From Tabrizicola sp. (GTDB taxonomy: Bacteria; Pseudomonadota; Alphaproteobacteria; Rhodobacterales; Rhodobacteraceae): DNA of 64,000 nucleotides. Location: positions 192,127-256,126 of the forward strand of contig NZ_JALHQD010000001.1 of assembly GCF_022842145.1 (NCBI RefSeq), read 5' to 3'. The notes beneath the pieces are model-generated. The model searched no databases, was not told where the DNA came from, and saw nothing but the letters and a program-made list of their open reading frames with translations. This document shows positions 34,250 through 42,804 of the stretch, piece after piece; the stretch's first letter is position 1; each line of letters opens with the position of its first letter. Made by a program: the position numbers and the translations under genes.

Positions 34250-35497
34250 ATGAAGTCCCGCAACCGCATCTCGGTGCAGCAGACGCAGCGCATGGCGCTG
34301 ACGACGGGGCTTGCGACCTCGCTCCGCATCCTGCGCGCCGACGCGGCGGGCCTCAGCCGATATCTGGAGGAAGCCGCGGCCGAGAATCCGCAGATCCAGT
34401 TGGTCAAGCCCCAGGTCCAGGACTGGCTACCGCGCTGGAAATCGGCGTTCAACGCCGATGCCGAGCGCCCCGAGCAGGCGGCCGCGGGACCCAGCCTCGT
34501 CTCCCACGTCCTGGGCGTGATCGAGGCGCTGCGCCTGACGCCCACCGACCAGCGCATCGCGATGACCCTGGCCGAGGCGCTGGAGCCTTCGGGGTGGATC
34601 GGCAGGTCGCTTGCCGCTATCGCCGGGCAGCTGGGCGTGGCCGTCCCGGCGGTGGAGGCCGTGCTGCGCCGCTTGCAGGACCGGGCCGAACCCACCGGTC
34701 TTTTCGCGCGCAACCTTGCGGAATGCCTGCGCCTGCAGGCCGAGGAGGCCGGAGAACTGGACAAGCCGATGGCAGCCCTCCTCGACCGGCTGGAGCTACT
34801 GGCCAAGGGCGAGATCGACCGCATCGCCCGCGAAGCGGGGCTGGAGGTGGCCGACCTCCGTCAGGCCTTCGGGCGGCTGCGCAGTTACGACCCGAAGCCC
34901 GGCTCGGGTTTCGAGGCCAACGCGGCCCCGGTCCGCGAGCCGGACCTGATCGCCGAAAAAGGGACCTCGGGCTGGATCGTGTCGCTGAACCGATCGGCGC
35001 TGCCCTCGGTCTCGGTCGCGGAAGGCCGGGCCAAGGGGCGGGCCGAGGCCCGGGCGCTGATCAAGATGATCGAAGGCCGCAATGCCACCCTTCTGTCTGT
35101 GGCGCAGGACATCCTGACCCGGCAGACCGCGGCGCTGGAGCAGGGACTGGGCGCGATGGTGCCGATGACGATGTCGGACGTGGGACAGGCGCTGGGGCTG
35201 CACGAAAGCACGATCAGCCGCGTGGTTTCCGGCACCGCGGTCGACACCCCGCGCGGGACCTGGTGGTTGCGGTCGCTGTTCACTCAGGCCCCGCGTGAGG
35301 GGGGCCCCTCGGCCGGCGCCCTGCGCGACCGGCTGTCCAAGCTGCTGGCCGAAGAGGACCCCGATGCCCCCCTTTCGGACGAGGCTCTGGCGGCTGCCCT
35401 GGCCGAGGGCGGCGCCCCCATCGCACGGCGGACGGTGGCGAAATACCGGACGATGTTGAACCTGCCCCCCGCGCATCGCCGTCGCCGGCGGCATTGA
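34250..35497 (+). CDS. rpoN: RNA polymerase sigma-54 factor
   Basis: A 415-residue sigma-54 protein. The N-terminal activator-interacting region I is Gln-rich (ISVQQTQRMALTTGL...LRILRADAAGL), there is a core-binding middle, the HTH is MSDVGQALGLHESTISRVVSG, and the RpoN box is ARRTVAKYR near residue 398. The acidic region II is very short, as in the small alphaproteobacterial versions. Rhodobacter species often carry several rpoN copies for nitrogen fixation or flagella. No such genes lie nearby, so its regulon cannot be told. The C-terminus ends in HRRRRRH. Confidence 0.95.
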   Translation: MKSRNRISVQQTQRMALTTGLATSLRILRADAAGLSRYLEEAAAENPQIQLVKPQVQDWLPRWKSAFNADAERPEQAAAGPSLVSHVLGVIEALRLTPTDQRIAMTLAEALEPSGWIGRSLAAIAGQLGVAVPAVEAVLRRLQDRAEPTGLFARNLAECLRLQAEEAGELDKPMAALLDRLELLAKGEIDRIAREAGLEVADLRQAFGRLRSYDPKPGSGFEANAAPVREPDLIAEKGTSGWIVSLNRSALPSVSVAEGRAKGRAEARALIKMIEGRNATLLSVAQDILTRQTAALEQGLGAMVPMTMSDVGQALGLHESTISRVVSGTAVDTPRGTWWLRSLFTQAPREGGPSAGALRDRLSKLLAEEDPDAPLSDEALAAALAEGGAPIARRTVAKYRTMLNLPPAHRRRRRH

Positions 35498-35570
35498 TGT
35501 CGCTTCCGGGGCTGACAGGCAGGCCCCGGTGCTCTAGCTGGCGGAAAACGCAAGACGGACAGGGACGGAC

Positions 35571-37571
35571 ATGGCCTACTTTCTGGGTGTCGACACGGGG
35601 GGCACCTACACCGACGCGGTGATCCTGGACGAGGCGGCGAATGTCGTCCTTGGCAAGGCCAAGGCGCTGACCTCGCGTCACGATCTGGCCGTCGGGATCG
35701 GCGAGGCGGTCGACGCGGCCATTGCTGCGGCGGGGGTGAAGCCTGCCGAGGTGGCGCTGGTCTCGCTTTCGACCACGCTTGCGACCAACGCGCTGGTCGA
35801 GGGTCAGGGCGCGCGGGTGGCGCTGGTCTTCATCGGCTTCGGTGACGCCGACCTTGGCCGCAGCGGGCTGACCGAGGCTTTGAAGGGCGATCCGGTGATC
35901 AAGCTGCCGGGCGGCCACACCCATGCCGGAACCGAGGTGGCGGCGCTGGACCTTGGCCTTCTGGAACTGCTGGTCCGCGAACTGGGCGACGAGGTGTCGG
36001 GCTTTGCCGTCGCTTCGCAGTTCGCCACCCGCAACCCCGCGCACGAGATTGCCGCCCGCGACCTGATCCGCCGCGTGACGGGTCGCCCGGTGACCTGCAG
36101 CCACGAGTTGTCGGCAAACCTCAACGGCCCCAAACGCGCGCTGACCGCGGTCCTGAATGCCCGGCTGATCGGGATGATCGACCGCCTTGTCGCCGCCTGC
36201 GAACGCCATCTGGCCGTCGTGGGCATCGATGCGCCCCTGATGGTCGTCCGCGGCGACGGCGCGCTGATTTCCGCCGCGATGGTGCGCGAACGGCCGATCG
36301 AGACGATCCTCTCCGGCCCCGCCGCCAGCATCGTCGGCGCGCGCTGGCTGACCGGCGCGTCGGATGCACTGGTCTCCGACATCGGCGGCACGACCACTGA
36401 CGTCGCCCTCCTGCGGGGCGGGCTGCCCGAGATCGACCCGCAAGGGGCGCGCGTCGGCGGCTTCCGGACGATGGTCGAGGCGGTGGCGATGCGCACCACG
36501 GGCCTTGGCGGCGACAGCGAGGTGCACTTGGTGACCGAGGGGCTGACCGGCGGTCTGCGCCTTGGCCCCCGCCGCCTGATGCCGGTATCCCTGCTGGCGG
36601 TGGACCATGGGCTGATTGTCCATGCCGCGCTTGACCGCTGGCTGTCCAGCGAGGCCGTGTCCGAGATGGACGGCCGCTTCGTCGTGCCGATGTCCGGCCA
36701 GCGCGGCGGGTTGAACACGCGCGAAATTGCCGTGCTGGACCGGATCACCAAGCCCATGCCGATGGCGGCCGCCCTGACCTCGCGGCTGGAGGTTGCGGCG
36801 CTGGAGCGGCTGGTCGCGCGCGGGCTGGTGATGATGTCGGGTGTGACGCCTTCGGATGCGTCGCATGTACTGGGCCGACTGGACAGCTGGGATGCGGCGG
36901 CGGCGGAAAAGTCCCTGCGGCTGATCGCCAAGCGGCGCACCGGGGCGGGCGAACGCTTTGCCACGGGACCACAGGTCTTCGCCCAGGCCGTGGTGGACCA
37001 ACTGACGCAGCAGACGGTGGATTGCCTTCTGGAAGCCGCTTTCGGCGAGGACCAGGGCTTTGCCGGCGAGGTCCCCGAGACGCTGGCCCGCCACGCGCTG
37101 ACCAAGGCAGGCCTTGGCCAGCATCGCGGCGTCATCGAGGTTGCGGTCAAGCTGGGCGTGCCGGTGATCGGCCTTGGTGCCTCGGCCCCGTCCTACTACG
37201 GCGCGGTGGGGGAACGGCTGCATTGCCCGATGATCCTGCCGGAACATGCCGGGGTGGCGAATGCCATCGGCGCGGTGGCGGGCCAGGTCAGTCAGCGGGC
37301 GACGGGCACGGTGTCCTCACCCGCCGAGGGCCGGTTCGTGGCACACTTGGCCGAGGGTCTTCAGGTCTTTTCGTCGTCCGCGGAAGCGCTGGCTGCGCTG
37401 GAGGCCGGGCTGGTCGCCGATGCTTCGGCCCGCGCGAAGGAGGCGGGTGCCGTCGATCTGCGGGTGACGGTGGACCGTGACGTGAAGGAGGTCGAGATCG
37501 AAGGCCGGATGATGTTCATCGAGGCCCGCATCACGGCAACGGCGTCAGGGCGGCCGAGGGTGGCGCATTAA
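35571..37571 (+). CDS. Hydantoinase/oxoprolinase family protein, HyuA type
   Basis: A 666-residue protein of the ATP-dependent N-methylhydantoinase/5-oxoprolinase A family. The N-terminal Hydant_A_N domain starts YFLGVDTGGTYTDAVIL. The ASKHA fold follows, with VSDIGGTTTDVALLRGG near residue 265. The C-terminal part contains GVPVIGLGASAPSYYGAVGE and a HAGVANAIGAVAGQV helix. These enzymes open cyclic amides with ATP hydrolysis, normally together with a HyuB subunit, which is missing here. Its substrate is unknown. The ATG at 35571 follows a GGGACGGAC leader. Confidence 0.88.
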   Translation: MAYFLGVDTGGTYTDAVILDEAANVVLGKAKALTSRHDLAVGIGEAVDAAIAAAGVKPAEVALVSLSTTLATNALVEGQGARVALVFIGFGDADLGRSGLTEALKGDPVIKLPGGHTHAGTEVAALDLGLLELLVRELGDEVSGFAVASQFATRNPAHEIAARDLIRRVTGRPVTCSHELSANLNGPKRALTAVLNARLIGMIDRLVAACERHLAVVGIDAPLMVVRGDGALISAAMVRERPIETILSGPAASIVGARWLTGASDALVSDIGGTTTDVALLRGGLPEIDPQGARVGGFRTMVEAVAMRTTGLGGDSEVHLVTEGLTGGLRLGPRRLMPVSLLAVDHGLIVHAALDRWLSSEAVSEMDGRFVVPMSGQRGGLNTREIAVLDRITKPMPMAAALTSRLEVAALERLVARGLVMMSGVTPSDASHVLGRLDSWDAAAAEKSLRLIAKRRTGAGERFATGPQVFAQAVVDQLTQQTVDCLLEAAFGEDQGFAGEVPETLARHALTKAGLGQHRGVIEVAVKLGVPVIGLGASAPSYYGAVGERLHCPMILPEHAGVANAIGAVAGQVSQRATGTVSSPAEGRFVAHLAEGLQVFSSSAEALAALEAGLVADASARAKEAGAVDLRVTVDRDVKEVEIEGRMMFIEARITATASGRPRVAH

Positions 37572-37645
37572 GAACGCTCCTCGTGCGCCTTCGGCTTCTC
37601 GTCGCAGGGTTTCCTCCGACGAGGAGACGAAGTCGAACGACGAGG
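37571..37645. repeat. Family A palindromic repeat after hyuA
   Basis: 37613-37645 is the near-perfect reverse complement of 927-959 (CCTCCGACGAGGAGACGAAG...), and 37578-37606 forms an imperfect left arm (CCTCGTGCGCCTTCGGCTTCTCGTCG). The element sits between the hyuA stop and the tRNA gene. Confidence 0.65.
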
Positions 37646-37705
37646 CACTGGCGAGCCGATTCACCCTTGACCTTGCCCCCCCGCCCCCTTAATTCGCCCG
37701 ACTGT

Positions 37706-37782
37706 GGCTAGGTAGCTCAGCTGGTTAGAGCACGCGACTCATAATCGCGGGGTCGGGGGTTCGAGTCCCCCCCTCGCCACCA
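37706..37782 (+). tRNA. tRNA with anticodon CAT (probably elongator tRNA-Met)
   Basis: A complete 77-base cloverleaf including the encoded CCA. Acceptor GGCTAGG/CCTCGCC, D stem GCTC/GAGC with loop AGCTGGTTA, anticodon stem CGCGA/TCGCG with loop CTCATAA, and T arm GGGGG-TTCGAGT-CCCCC. Discriminator base A and lack of initiator features argue for elongator Met. tRNA-Ile2 (CAT with lysidine) is the alternative but usually has a different acceptor stem. Position 4 (T) faces C69, a mismatch in the acceptor stem. Confidence 0.93.
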
Positions 37783-37841
37783 CTTCTCCTCTTTCTGTGT
37801 GCAGATTTCGGGCCGTCGAGGTCCGCGAAATGCTGCACATG

Positions 37842-38669
37842 TCACAGCCAGAGGCGTCGGGCGTTTCCTTGCAGGATGGCACTGCGGTCCTCGGCCGTCT
37901 GTCCGGCCAGAAGAAGCTGCGTCAGGGCCACCCATTCGGCCAGCGAGGAGTGCAGCGTGCAGACCGGGCTGTCCGAACCCCAAACGACACGCGCGGGGCC
38001 GAAAGTTTCGATCACGTGCTGCACATAGGGACGTAGCGTATCGGCGGTCCAGTCGGCGGGGCCATAGGCGGTAATTCCCGACAGCTTGACGTGCAGGTTG
38101 TCCCGCCGCGCCAGGTTGGTGATGCGGGCGGCCCAGCCGTCGAAATTGCCTCCCACGATATCCGGCACCCCGCAGTGATCGAGGATGAAGGTCGTGTCCG
38201 GACAGGCGTCCACCAGATCGGTGGCCAGCGGAAGCTGGCGTTGCAGCATGCAGATGTCGAAGGGCAATCCTGCGGTCCCCAGCCGACGGACGTTTTCGCG
38301 AAAGAGCGCGGTCTGTGACACCTCGTCCGGCACCACATGCAACACCCGGCGGATGCCCTTGACGACCCTGCGGTCCAGACGGTCCAGCCAGTCCGCAAAG
38401 CCCGGACTTTCCGGGCGGGCCGCGCTGATCGCGCCCCGGAGCAGGCTGCCCGGCTGCGCCATGAGATCCGCGATCCAGGCGGTCTCGGCATCGATGTCCG
38501 CTTCGGCAACGTCTACTTCCATGTGCAGGACATCGGTGATGCCAAGACGCGCCGCCGTGGCGCAGTAGCTTGCGAAGTCCCAGTCGCGGTCCAGTGGCGG
38601 AAGACTTGCCAGCCAAGGATAGCTCAGCCGGGAGCGGTCGATCAGATGCAGGTGCGTGTCAAAGATCAT
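37842..38669 (-). CDS. Amidohydrolase-2 family metal-dependent hydrolase
   Basis: A 275-residue TIM-barrel hydrolase. The N-terminal metal motif is IFDTHLHLID, followed by TFILDHCGVPD and the late RVVWGSDSPVC with the catalytic Asp, ending in GNARRLWL. The family includes L-fuconolactonase and other sugar-lactone hydrolases, which would fit the adjacent gluconate genes. The ATG at 38669 has GGGGG upstream. It lies 86 bases beyond gnd on the same strand, probably in one operon with gnl and gnd. Confidence 0.88.
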   Translation of the reverse strand: MIFDTHLHLIDRSRLSYPWLASLPPLDRDWDFASYCATAARLGITDVLHMEVDVAEADIDAETAWIADLMAQPGSLLRGAISAARPESPGFADWLDRLDRRVVKGIRRVLHVVPDEVSQTALFRENVRRLGTAGLPFDICMLQRQLPLATDLVDACPDTTFILDHCGVPDIVGGNFDGWAARITNLARRDNLHVKLSGITAYGPADWTADTLRPYVQHVIETFGPARVVWGSDSPVCTLHSSLAEWVALTQLLLAGQTAEDRSAILQGNARRLWL

Positions 38670-38755
38670 CGGGCCCCCGTAAGTCAGCACTGCGCCTGTC
38701 CTGCCGTCGCAGTCCACCCTGCCCCAGGAAGGCTGTCAAGCTACAGGTCGACCGT

Positions 38756-40159
38756 TCAGCCGGCAGCCCAGGGGCCGTGCGGGTGGTCAAGGCCGTCGAG
38801 CCGCTGGAAGCCGTGCAGACCGAAGAAATCGCGCTGGCCCTGGATCATGTTGGCCGTCCCGCGCGCGGTCCGCATCAGGTCGAACCAGGCAAGACCCCCT
38901 GACAGGGCGGGCAGCCCCAGACCATGCAGCGCCCCAGCGGCCACCACGCGGCGGAGCGCGGGGGTCGTCTCGCGCAGAAGGTCGGCGAAGAAGGGCGCCA
39001 GCATCAGGTTTCGGGTCGGGTCCTGGCTCAGCGCCTCGGCCATGTCGTTCAGCATCGCCGAGCGGATGATGCAGCCCGCCCGCCAGACCCGCGCGATGGC
39101 GGGCATATCCAGCGCCCAGCCGAATTCCCCTGCCGCCGCCGTCATCATCGCGAAGCCCTGCGCGTAGCACAGGATCTTGCCGGCGATCAGCGCCTGTTCC
39201 AGGTCATCCAGTTCCAGGTCCACCCGCTGCGGCGCAGGGCCGTAAAGCGCCTCGCCCGCGGCGCGTTCGCCCCGCCGGGACGACACGTTGCGCGCCATCA
39301 CCGCCGCTTCGATCACCGGGATCGGGGTGCCAAGGTTCTGCGCCTCGATGGCCGTCCAGCGCCCGGTACCCTTCTGGCCTGCCGCATCGACGATGACATC
39401 CAGCAACGGCCCGCCGGTGACCGGATCAACGGCCCCCGCCACCGCCGCCGAGATTTCGACCAGGTAGGACCGCAGCACGCCCTCGTTCCAGCGGGCGAAA
39501 ACTGGGGCGATCTGCGACGCGGACATACCCAGCCCGTCGCGCATCACGCCGTAGACTTCCGAAATCATCTGCATGTCGGCATATTCGATGCCGTTGTGGA
39601 CCGCCTTGACGAAATGCCCCGCCCCCGCCTCGCCCATGTGGTCGGCGCAAGGGGTGCCGTCGTCGGCCTTCGCGGCGATGGCACGGAAGACGCCTGCCAT
39701 CCGGCTCCAGTCTTCGCGCTGGCCGCCCGCCATGATCGCGGGGCCGTGCCGCGCGCCCTCCTCGCCGCCCGAGACCCCTATGCCCATGAAGCGGAACGGC
39801 AGCCCGGAGGCGGCGCGGCGGTTGGTGTCGTGGAAGTTGGCATTGCCCGCGTCAATCACCAAGTCGTCGGGCTGAAGATGCGGTGCCAGCTGGGCCAGCA
39901 TGTCGTCCACCGCCTTGCCCGCCGGAACCATCAGGATGATCGACCGGGGCGGAGACATCGCCGCCACAAGATCGGCAAGCGTCTCGGTCGCCACCACCCG
40001 GGGCGCAAGCGTGCCCGCCCCGGCATGGAAGTCCTGGGTGACCGATGCCGTGCGGTTCCAGACGGCGATCGGAAAGCCCTTCTCGGCGATGTTCAGCGCC
40101 AGCGCCGCGCCCATCGTGCCCAGTCCCACCAGACCGACCTGCGGTTTCGTCACGGCCAT
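38756..40159 (-). CDS. gnd: 6-phosphogluconate dehydrogenase, decarboxylating
   Basis: A 467-residue NADP enzyme that makes ribulose-5-phosphate from 6-phosphogluconate. The NADP fold is VGLVGLGTMGAALALN. The substrate site shows GVSGGEEGARHGPAIMAGG, the catalytic Lys is in GAGHFVKAVHNGIEYADMQ, and the C-terminal GTGRWTAIEAQNLG segment is typical of the long homodimeric type. Its start overlaps the gnl stop by ten bases. Within the locus it completes the path gluconolactone, gluconate, 6-phosphogluconate, ribulose-5-phosphate. Confidence 0.97.
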   Translation of the reverse strand: MAVTKPQVGLVGLGTMGAALALNIAEKGFPIAVWNRTASVTQDFHAGAGTLAPRVVATETLADLVAAMSPPRSIILMVPAGKAVDDMLAQLAPHLQPDDLVIDAGNANFHDTNRRAASGLPFRFMGIGVSGGEEGARHGPAIMAGGQREDWSRMAGVFRAIAAKADDGTPCADHMGEAGAGHFVKAVHNGIEYADMQMISEVYGVMRDGLGMSASQIAPVFARWNEGVLRSYLVEISAAVAGAVDPVTGGPLLDVIVDAAGQKGTGRWTAIEAQNLGTPIPVIEAAVMARNVSSRRGERAAGEALYGPAPQRVDLELDDLEQALIAGKILCYAQGFAMMTAAAGEFGWALDMPAIARVWRAGCIIRSAMLNDMAEALSQDPTRNLMLAPFFADLLRETTPALRRVVAAGALHGLGLPALSGGLAWFDLMRTARGTANMIQGQRDFFGLHGFQRLDGLDHPHGPWAAG

Positions 40160-41052
40160 TGCGCGCCCTTCCGGTTCAGGACGACCGAGTAAAGACCCGT
40201 CGTCGCAGTGATGAATAGCCGATGCTTCGCCCGCCCCCCGAAGCAGAGGTTCGAGACCACCTCGGGCACCAGGACCTTGCCCATCAGATGCCCGTCCGGC
40301 GCGATGCAGTGAACCCCGTCCCCGGCCGAGGACCAGAGGTTGCCCTCGTCATCCACCCGGATTCCATCTGCACAGCCCGGCGCGATCCTGTGGAACAGGG
40401 AACCCTTGGCGGGCCGCCCGGTTCCCATGTCGAAGGCCAGGATATGCTGGGGATCGCTGTGGAACGCCCGCCCGGTATCGGCAACGTAAAGGCGGTTTTC
40501 GTCGGGGCTGAAGGCCAGGCCGTTCGGGCAGGCCATGTCGGTGATCACCGCCTCGATCGTCCCGTCCGGGTCGACGCGGTAGACCGAACAGGGAAGTTCG
40601 GCTTCGGCCTTGAAGCCCTCGTAATCGCTGATGATGCCGTAGTGCGGATCGGTGAACCAGATCGCGCCGTCGCGGCTGACCACGACATCGTTGGGGCTGT
40701 TCAGCCGCTTGCCCCGGTAGCTGTCCGCGATCACCGTCAAGGTCCCGTCCCACTCGGTGCGCGTCACCCGCCGCGTGCCATGCTCGCAACTGACCAGCCG
40801 ACCCTGCCGGTCGCGGGTATGCCCGTTGGAATAGTTGGCCGGCTGCCGGAAGGTGGTCAGTCCCGCCTCGGACCAGCGCAGGATGCGGTCGTTGGGGATG
40901 TCGGAGAAAAGCAGGCACTGCTGGTCGCCGAACCAGACCGGACCCTCGGCCCAGTCGAAGCCTTCCGCCAGCTTCTTCAGGGGTGCATTGTGCAGGACAT
41001 GGGCGGCAAAGGCCGGATCATGGATCTCGAAGCACGAAGCGCTTGCGGACAT
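40150..41052 (-). CDS. gnl: SMP-30/gluconolactonase family lactonase
   Basis: A 300-residue six-bladed beta-propeller lactonase that hydrolyses gluconolactone or related sugar lactones. Characteristic are FDWAEGPVWFGDQQCLLFSDIPNDRILRW near residue 30, NSPNDVVVSRDGAIWFTDPHYG with the metal-binding Asn, ACPNGLAFSPDENRLYVADT, and PGCADGIRVDDEGNLWSSAGDGV. It is the first gene of the minus-strand arm of the gluconate locus. The ATG at 41052 faces the plus-strand dehydrogenase across 65 bases. Confidence 0.92.
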   Translation of the reverse strand: MSASASCFEIHDPAFAAHVLHNAPLKKLAEGFDWAEGPVWFGDQQCLLFSDIPNDRILRWSEAGLTTFRQPANYSNGHTRDRQGRLVSCEHGTRRVTRTEWDGTLTVIADSYRGKRLNSPNDVVVSRDGAIWFTDPHYGIISDYEGFKAEAELPCSVYRVDPDGTIEAVITDMACPNGLAFSPDENRLYVADTGRAFHSDPQHILAFDMGTGRPAKGSLFHRIAPGCADGIRVDDEGNLWSSAGDGVHCIAPDGHLMGKVLVPEVVSNLCFGGRAKHRLFITATTGLYSVVLNRKGAQWP

Positions 41053-41063
41053 GGGTCACCTCC

Positions 41064-41075
41064 GTTAGCGCTCAC
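41064..41075. promoter_or_regulatory. LacI/GntR-type operator in the divergent gluconate promoter
   Basis: GTTAGCGCTCAC differs by one base from the perfect dyad GTTAGCGCTAAC, which is the style of site bound by LacI-family regulators. It lies in the 65-base gap between the lactonase and dehydrogenase genes, so one regulator could switch both arms. No LacI gene lies in the window. Confidence 0.4.
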
Positions 41076-41117
41076 CTTCGCGCAGCCGACGCGGGCGCAC
41101 AAGACGTGGAGGGACCG

Positions 41118-41873
41118 ATGTCGCATCCCATGTTCGATCTGACCGGCCGCCGGGCGCTGGTGACCGGGGCCTCGCAGGGGATCGGCCATGCCCTGGCGCG
41201 GGGGCTTGCGGAAGCGGGCGCGCAGGTGGTGATCAACGGGCGGGACAGGGCCCGCGCCGAGGCCGCGGCGGCGGGCATTCCGGGGGCCGAGGTGCTGGTC
41301 TTCGACGTCACCGATCACGAGGCAGCGCGCGCTGCCGTGGACGGGTTCGAGGCGGCAGGCAAGCCGATCGACATTCTGGTGAACAACGCCGGCATCCAGC
41401 ACCGCGCCCCGTTGCAGGATTTCCCGGCCGAGGCCTTCGAGCGTTTGTTGCAGACCAACGTGGCTTCGGTCTTCCATGTAGGCCAGGCCGTCGCGCGCCA
41501 TATGATCGCACGGGGGCGGGGGCGGATCATCAACATCGCTTCGGTCCAGACCGCACTCGCCCGGCCCGGCATCGCGCCCTATACGGCGACGAAGGGGGCC
41601 GTGGGCAACCTGACCAAGGGCATGGCGACCGACTGGGCGCGGCACGGGCTGACCTGCAACGCCATCGCGCCGGGATATTTCGAGACCCCGCTGAACGCCG
41701 CCCTGATGGCGGACGCGGAGTTCGATGCCTGGCTGAAGAAACGGACCCCCGCAGGTCGCTGGGGGAAGGTCGAGGAGCTGCAGGGTGCCTGCATCTTCCT
41801 GGCCTCGGACGCGGCCAGCTTCGTCAACGGCCATATCCTTTATGTCGACGGCGGCATCACGGCGTCGCTGTGA
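41118..41873 (+). CDS. SDR-family dehydrogenase, probably gluconate 5-dehydrogenase
   Basis: A 251-residue short-chain dehydrogenase. It has the cofactor motif TGASQGIG, the NNAG motif, the catalytic Ser in NIASVQ and Tyr/Lys in YTATKGA, and a C-terminal ILYVDGGITASL. The context (gluconolactonase, gluconokinase, gnd) and the FDLTGRRALVTGASQGIG opening suggest gluconate 5-dehydrogenase (IdnO/Gno type). The ATG at 41118 follows GGAGGGA. Its stop overlaps the gluconokinase start (GTGA). Confidence 0.88.
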   Translation: MSHPMFDLTGRRALVTGASQGIGHALARGLAEAGAQVVINGRDRARAEAAAAGIPGAEVLVFDVTDHEAARAAVDGFEAAGKPIDILVNNAGIQHRAPLQDFPAEAFERLLQTNVASVFHVGQAVARHMIARGRGRIINIASVQTALARPGIAPYTATKGAVGNLTKGMATDWARHGLTCNAIAPGYFETPLNAALMADAEFDAWLKKRTPAGRWGKVEELQGACIFLASDAASFVNGHILYVDGGITASL

Positions 41874-42370
41874 GGCGGCTGGTGATCATGGGCGTCTCGG
41901 GCTGCGGCAAATCCTCGGTCGGTGAGGCGCTGTCGGCCCGGTTGGGCATCCCCTATTTCGACGGCGACGACCTGCACACTCCCGACGCCGTGGCCAGGAT
42001 GCGCGACGGGATTGCCTTGACCGATGCCGACCGCTGGCCCTGGCTGGACCGGGTGGCCGCGGTGCTGCGGGACAAGGCCCCGGTGATCATCGGCTGCTCG
42101 GCCCTGAAGCGGGCCTACCGCGACCGCATCCGGGAGGGCGCGGCTGGGCCGGTGACCTTCGTCCACCTTGCGGGAAGTCGCGCGTTGATCGCGGCGCGCA
42201 TGGGCGCGCGGACCGGGCATTACATGCCGACCACGCTGCTGGACAGCCAGTTTGCGGCGCTGGAGCCTCCCGGCCCGGAGGAGGCGATCACCGTGGACAT
42301 CGCGCTGGACCTGCCCGCTCTGGTCGCGGCGGTGCTGGACCGGCTGCCCCAGGATCGGGGCGGTTCCTGA
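41870..42370 (+). CDS. gntK: Gluconokinase
   Basis: A 166-residue P-loop kinase that makes 6-phosphogluconate from gluconate. The Walker A is GVSGCGKSSVGEAL, followed by FDGDDLHTPDAVARMRDGIALTDADRWPW and CSALKRAYRDRIRE, all typical of the GntK family. It begins at a GTG inside the preceding gene. Its product is the substrate of the gnd enzyme encoded on the opposite arm. Confidence 0.96.
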   Translation: MRRLVIMGVSGCGKSSVGEALSARLGIPYFDGDDLHTPDAVARMRDGIALTDADRWPWLDRVAAVLRDKAPVIIGCSALKRAYRDRIREGAAGPVTFVHLAGSRALIAARMGARTGHYMPTTLLDSQFAALEPPGPEEAITVDIALDLPALVAAVLDRLPQDRGGS

Positions 42371-42400
42371 ATCGAGCGCTTCGCGCATGCCTTTTGTCTC

Positions 42401-42429
42401 GCGCTTTCGCGTGAAGGACGCGAAAGCGC
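42401..42429. terminator. Hairpin after gntK
   Basis: GCGCTTTCGCGT (42401-42412) and ACGCGAAAGCGC (42418-42429) form a perfect 12-bp stem with a GAAGG loop. No T-run follows, so it may be a Rho-assisted end or an mRNA-stabilising hairpin. A family C motif (GGATATTTGTGCAAAT) follows at 42468. Confidence 0.6.
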
Positions 42430-42460
42430 TCGGCCGTCGGGGACGCTTCGCCCCCCAAAC

Positions 42461-42490
42461 CCCCAGAGGATATTTGTGCAAATGTGAAAG
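42461..42490. repeat. Inverted family C motif
   Basis: CCCCAGAGGATATTTGTGCAAATGTG is the reverse-complement form of the motif at 11551-11580 (TTTGCNCAAATATCC followed by a G-rich run). It lies between the gntK hairpin and the cobalamin riboswitch. Nothing else is recognisable between 42430 and 42560. Confidence 0.45.
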
Positions 42491-42562
42491 GCTGACGGGA
42501 CCTGGCGGAACAGGGTCGTTTTCGATCTTGAACCGTCCGGAATTCCGGCGCAGACAGAGGGG

Positions 42563-42760
42563 GATGGTTCCCGGCCAAACCACGCGCGGCCGGGTGAAAA
42601 GGGAACGGGGTGAGGTGTAGGCAACAGCCGCCGAATCCCCGACTGCCCCCGCAACTGTAAGCGGCGAGCGACCCCTCTCATGCCACTGGTCTGCCGTTCG
42701 AACGGCGGGCCGGGAAGGCAAGGGGAAGCGGCGACCCGCGAAGTCAGGAGACCTGCCATC
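42563..42760 (+). ncRNA. Cobalamin riboswitch (AdoCbl class)
   Basis: Conserved pieces occur in the right order: GATGGTTCCC with its partner GGGAACGGGGTGA, then CTGCCCCCGCAACTGTAAGCGG, GCCACTGG, GGGAAGGC, and the B12 box AAGTCAGGAGACCTGCC at 42741-42757. A GC-rich stem follows (about 42773-42791), just ahead of the GGAAGGAG of the first gene. It could hide that site when cobalamin is bound. It should repress the downstream uptake and synthesis genes when the vitamin is abundant. Confidence 0.96.
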
Positions 42761-42804
42761 GAAAATGTAACCCACCGGGCGGGGTGCCCCGGAAGGAGAT
42801 TTCG

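Noticed and set aside
37706-37782. tRNA-Ile2 (lysidine-modified CAT)
   Set aside because: The D loop, discriminator and T arm look like elongator Met of this group, although the call is not certain without comparison and a search for the other CAT tRNAs.
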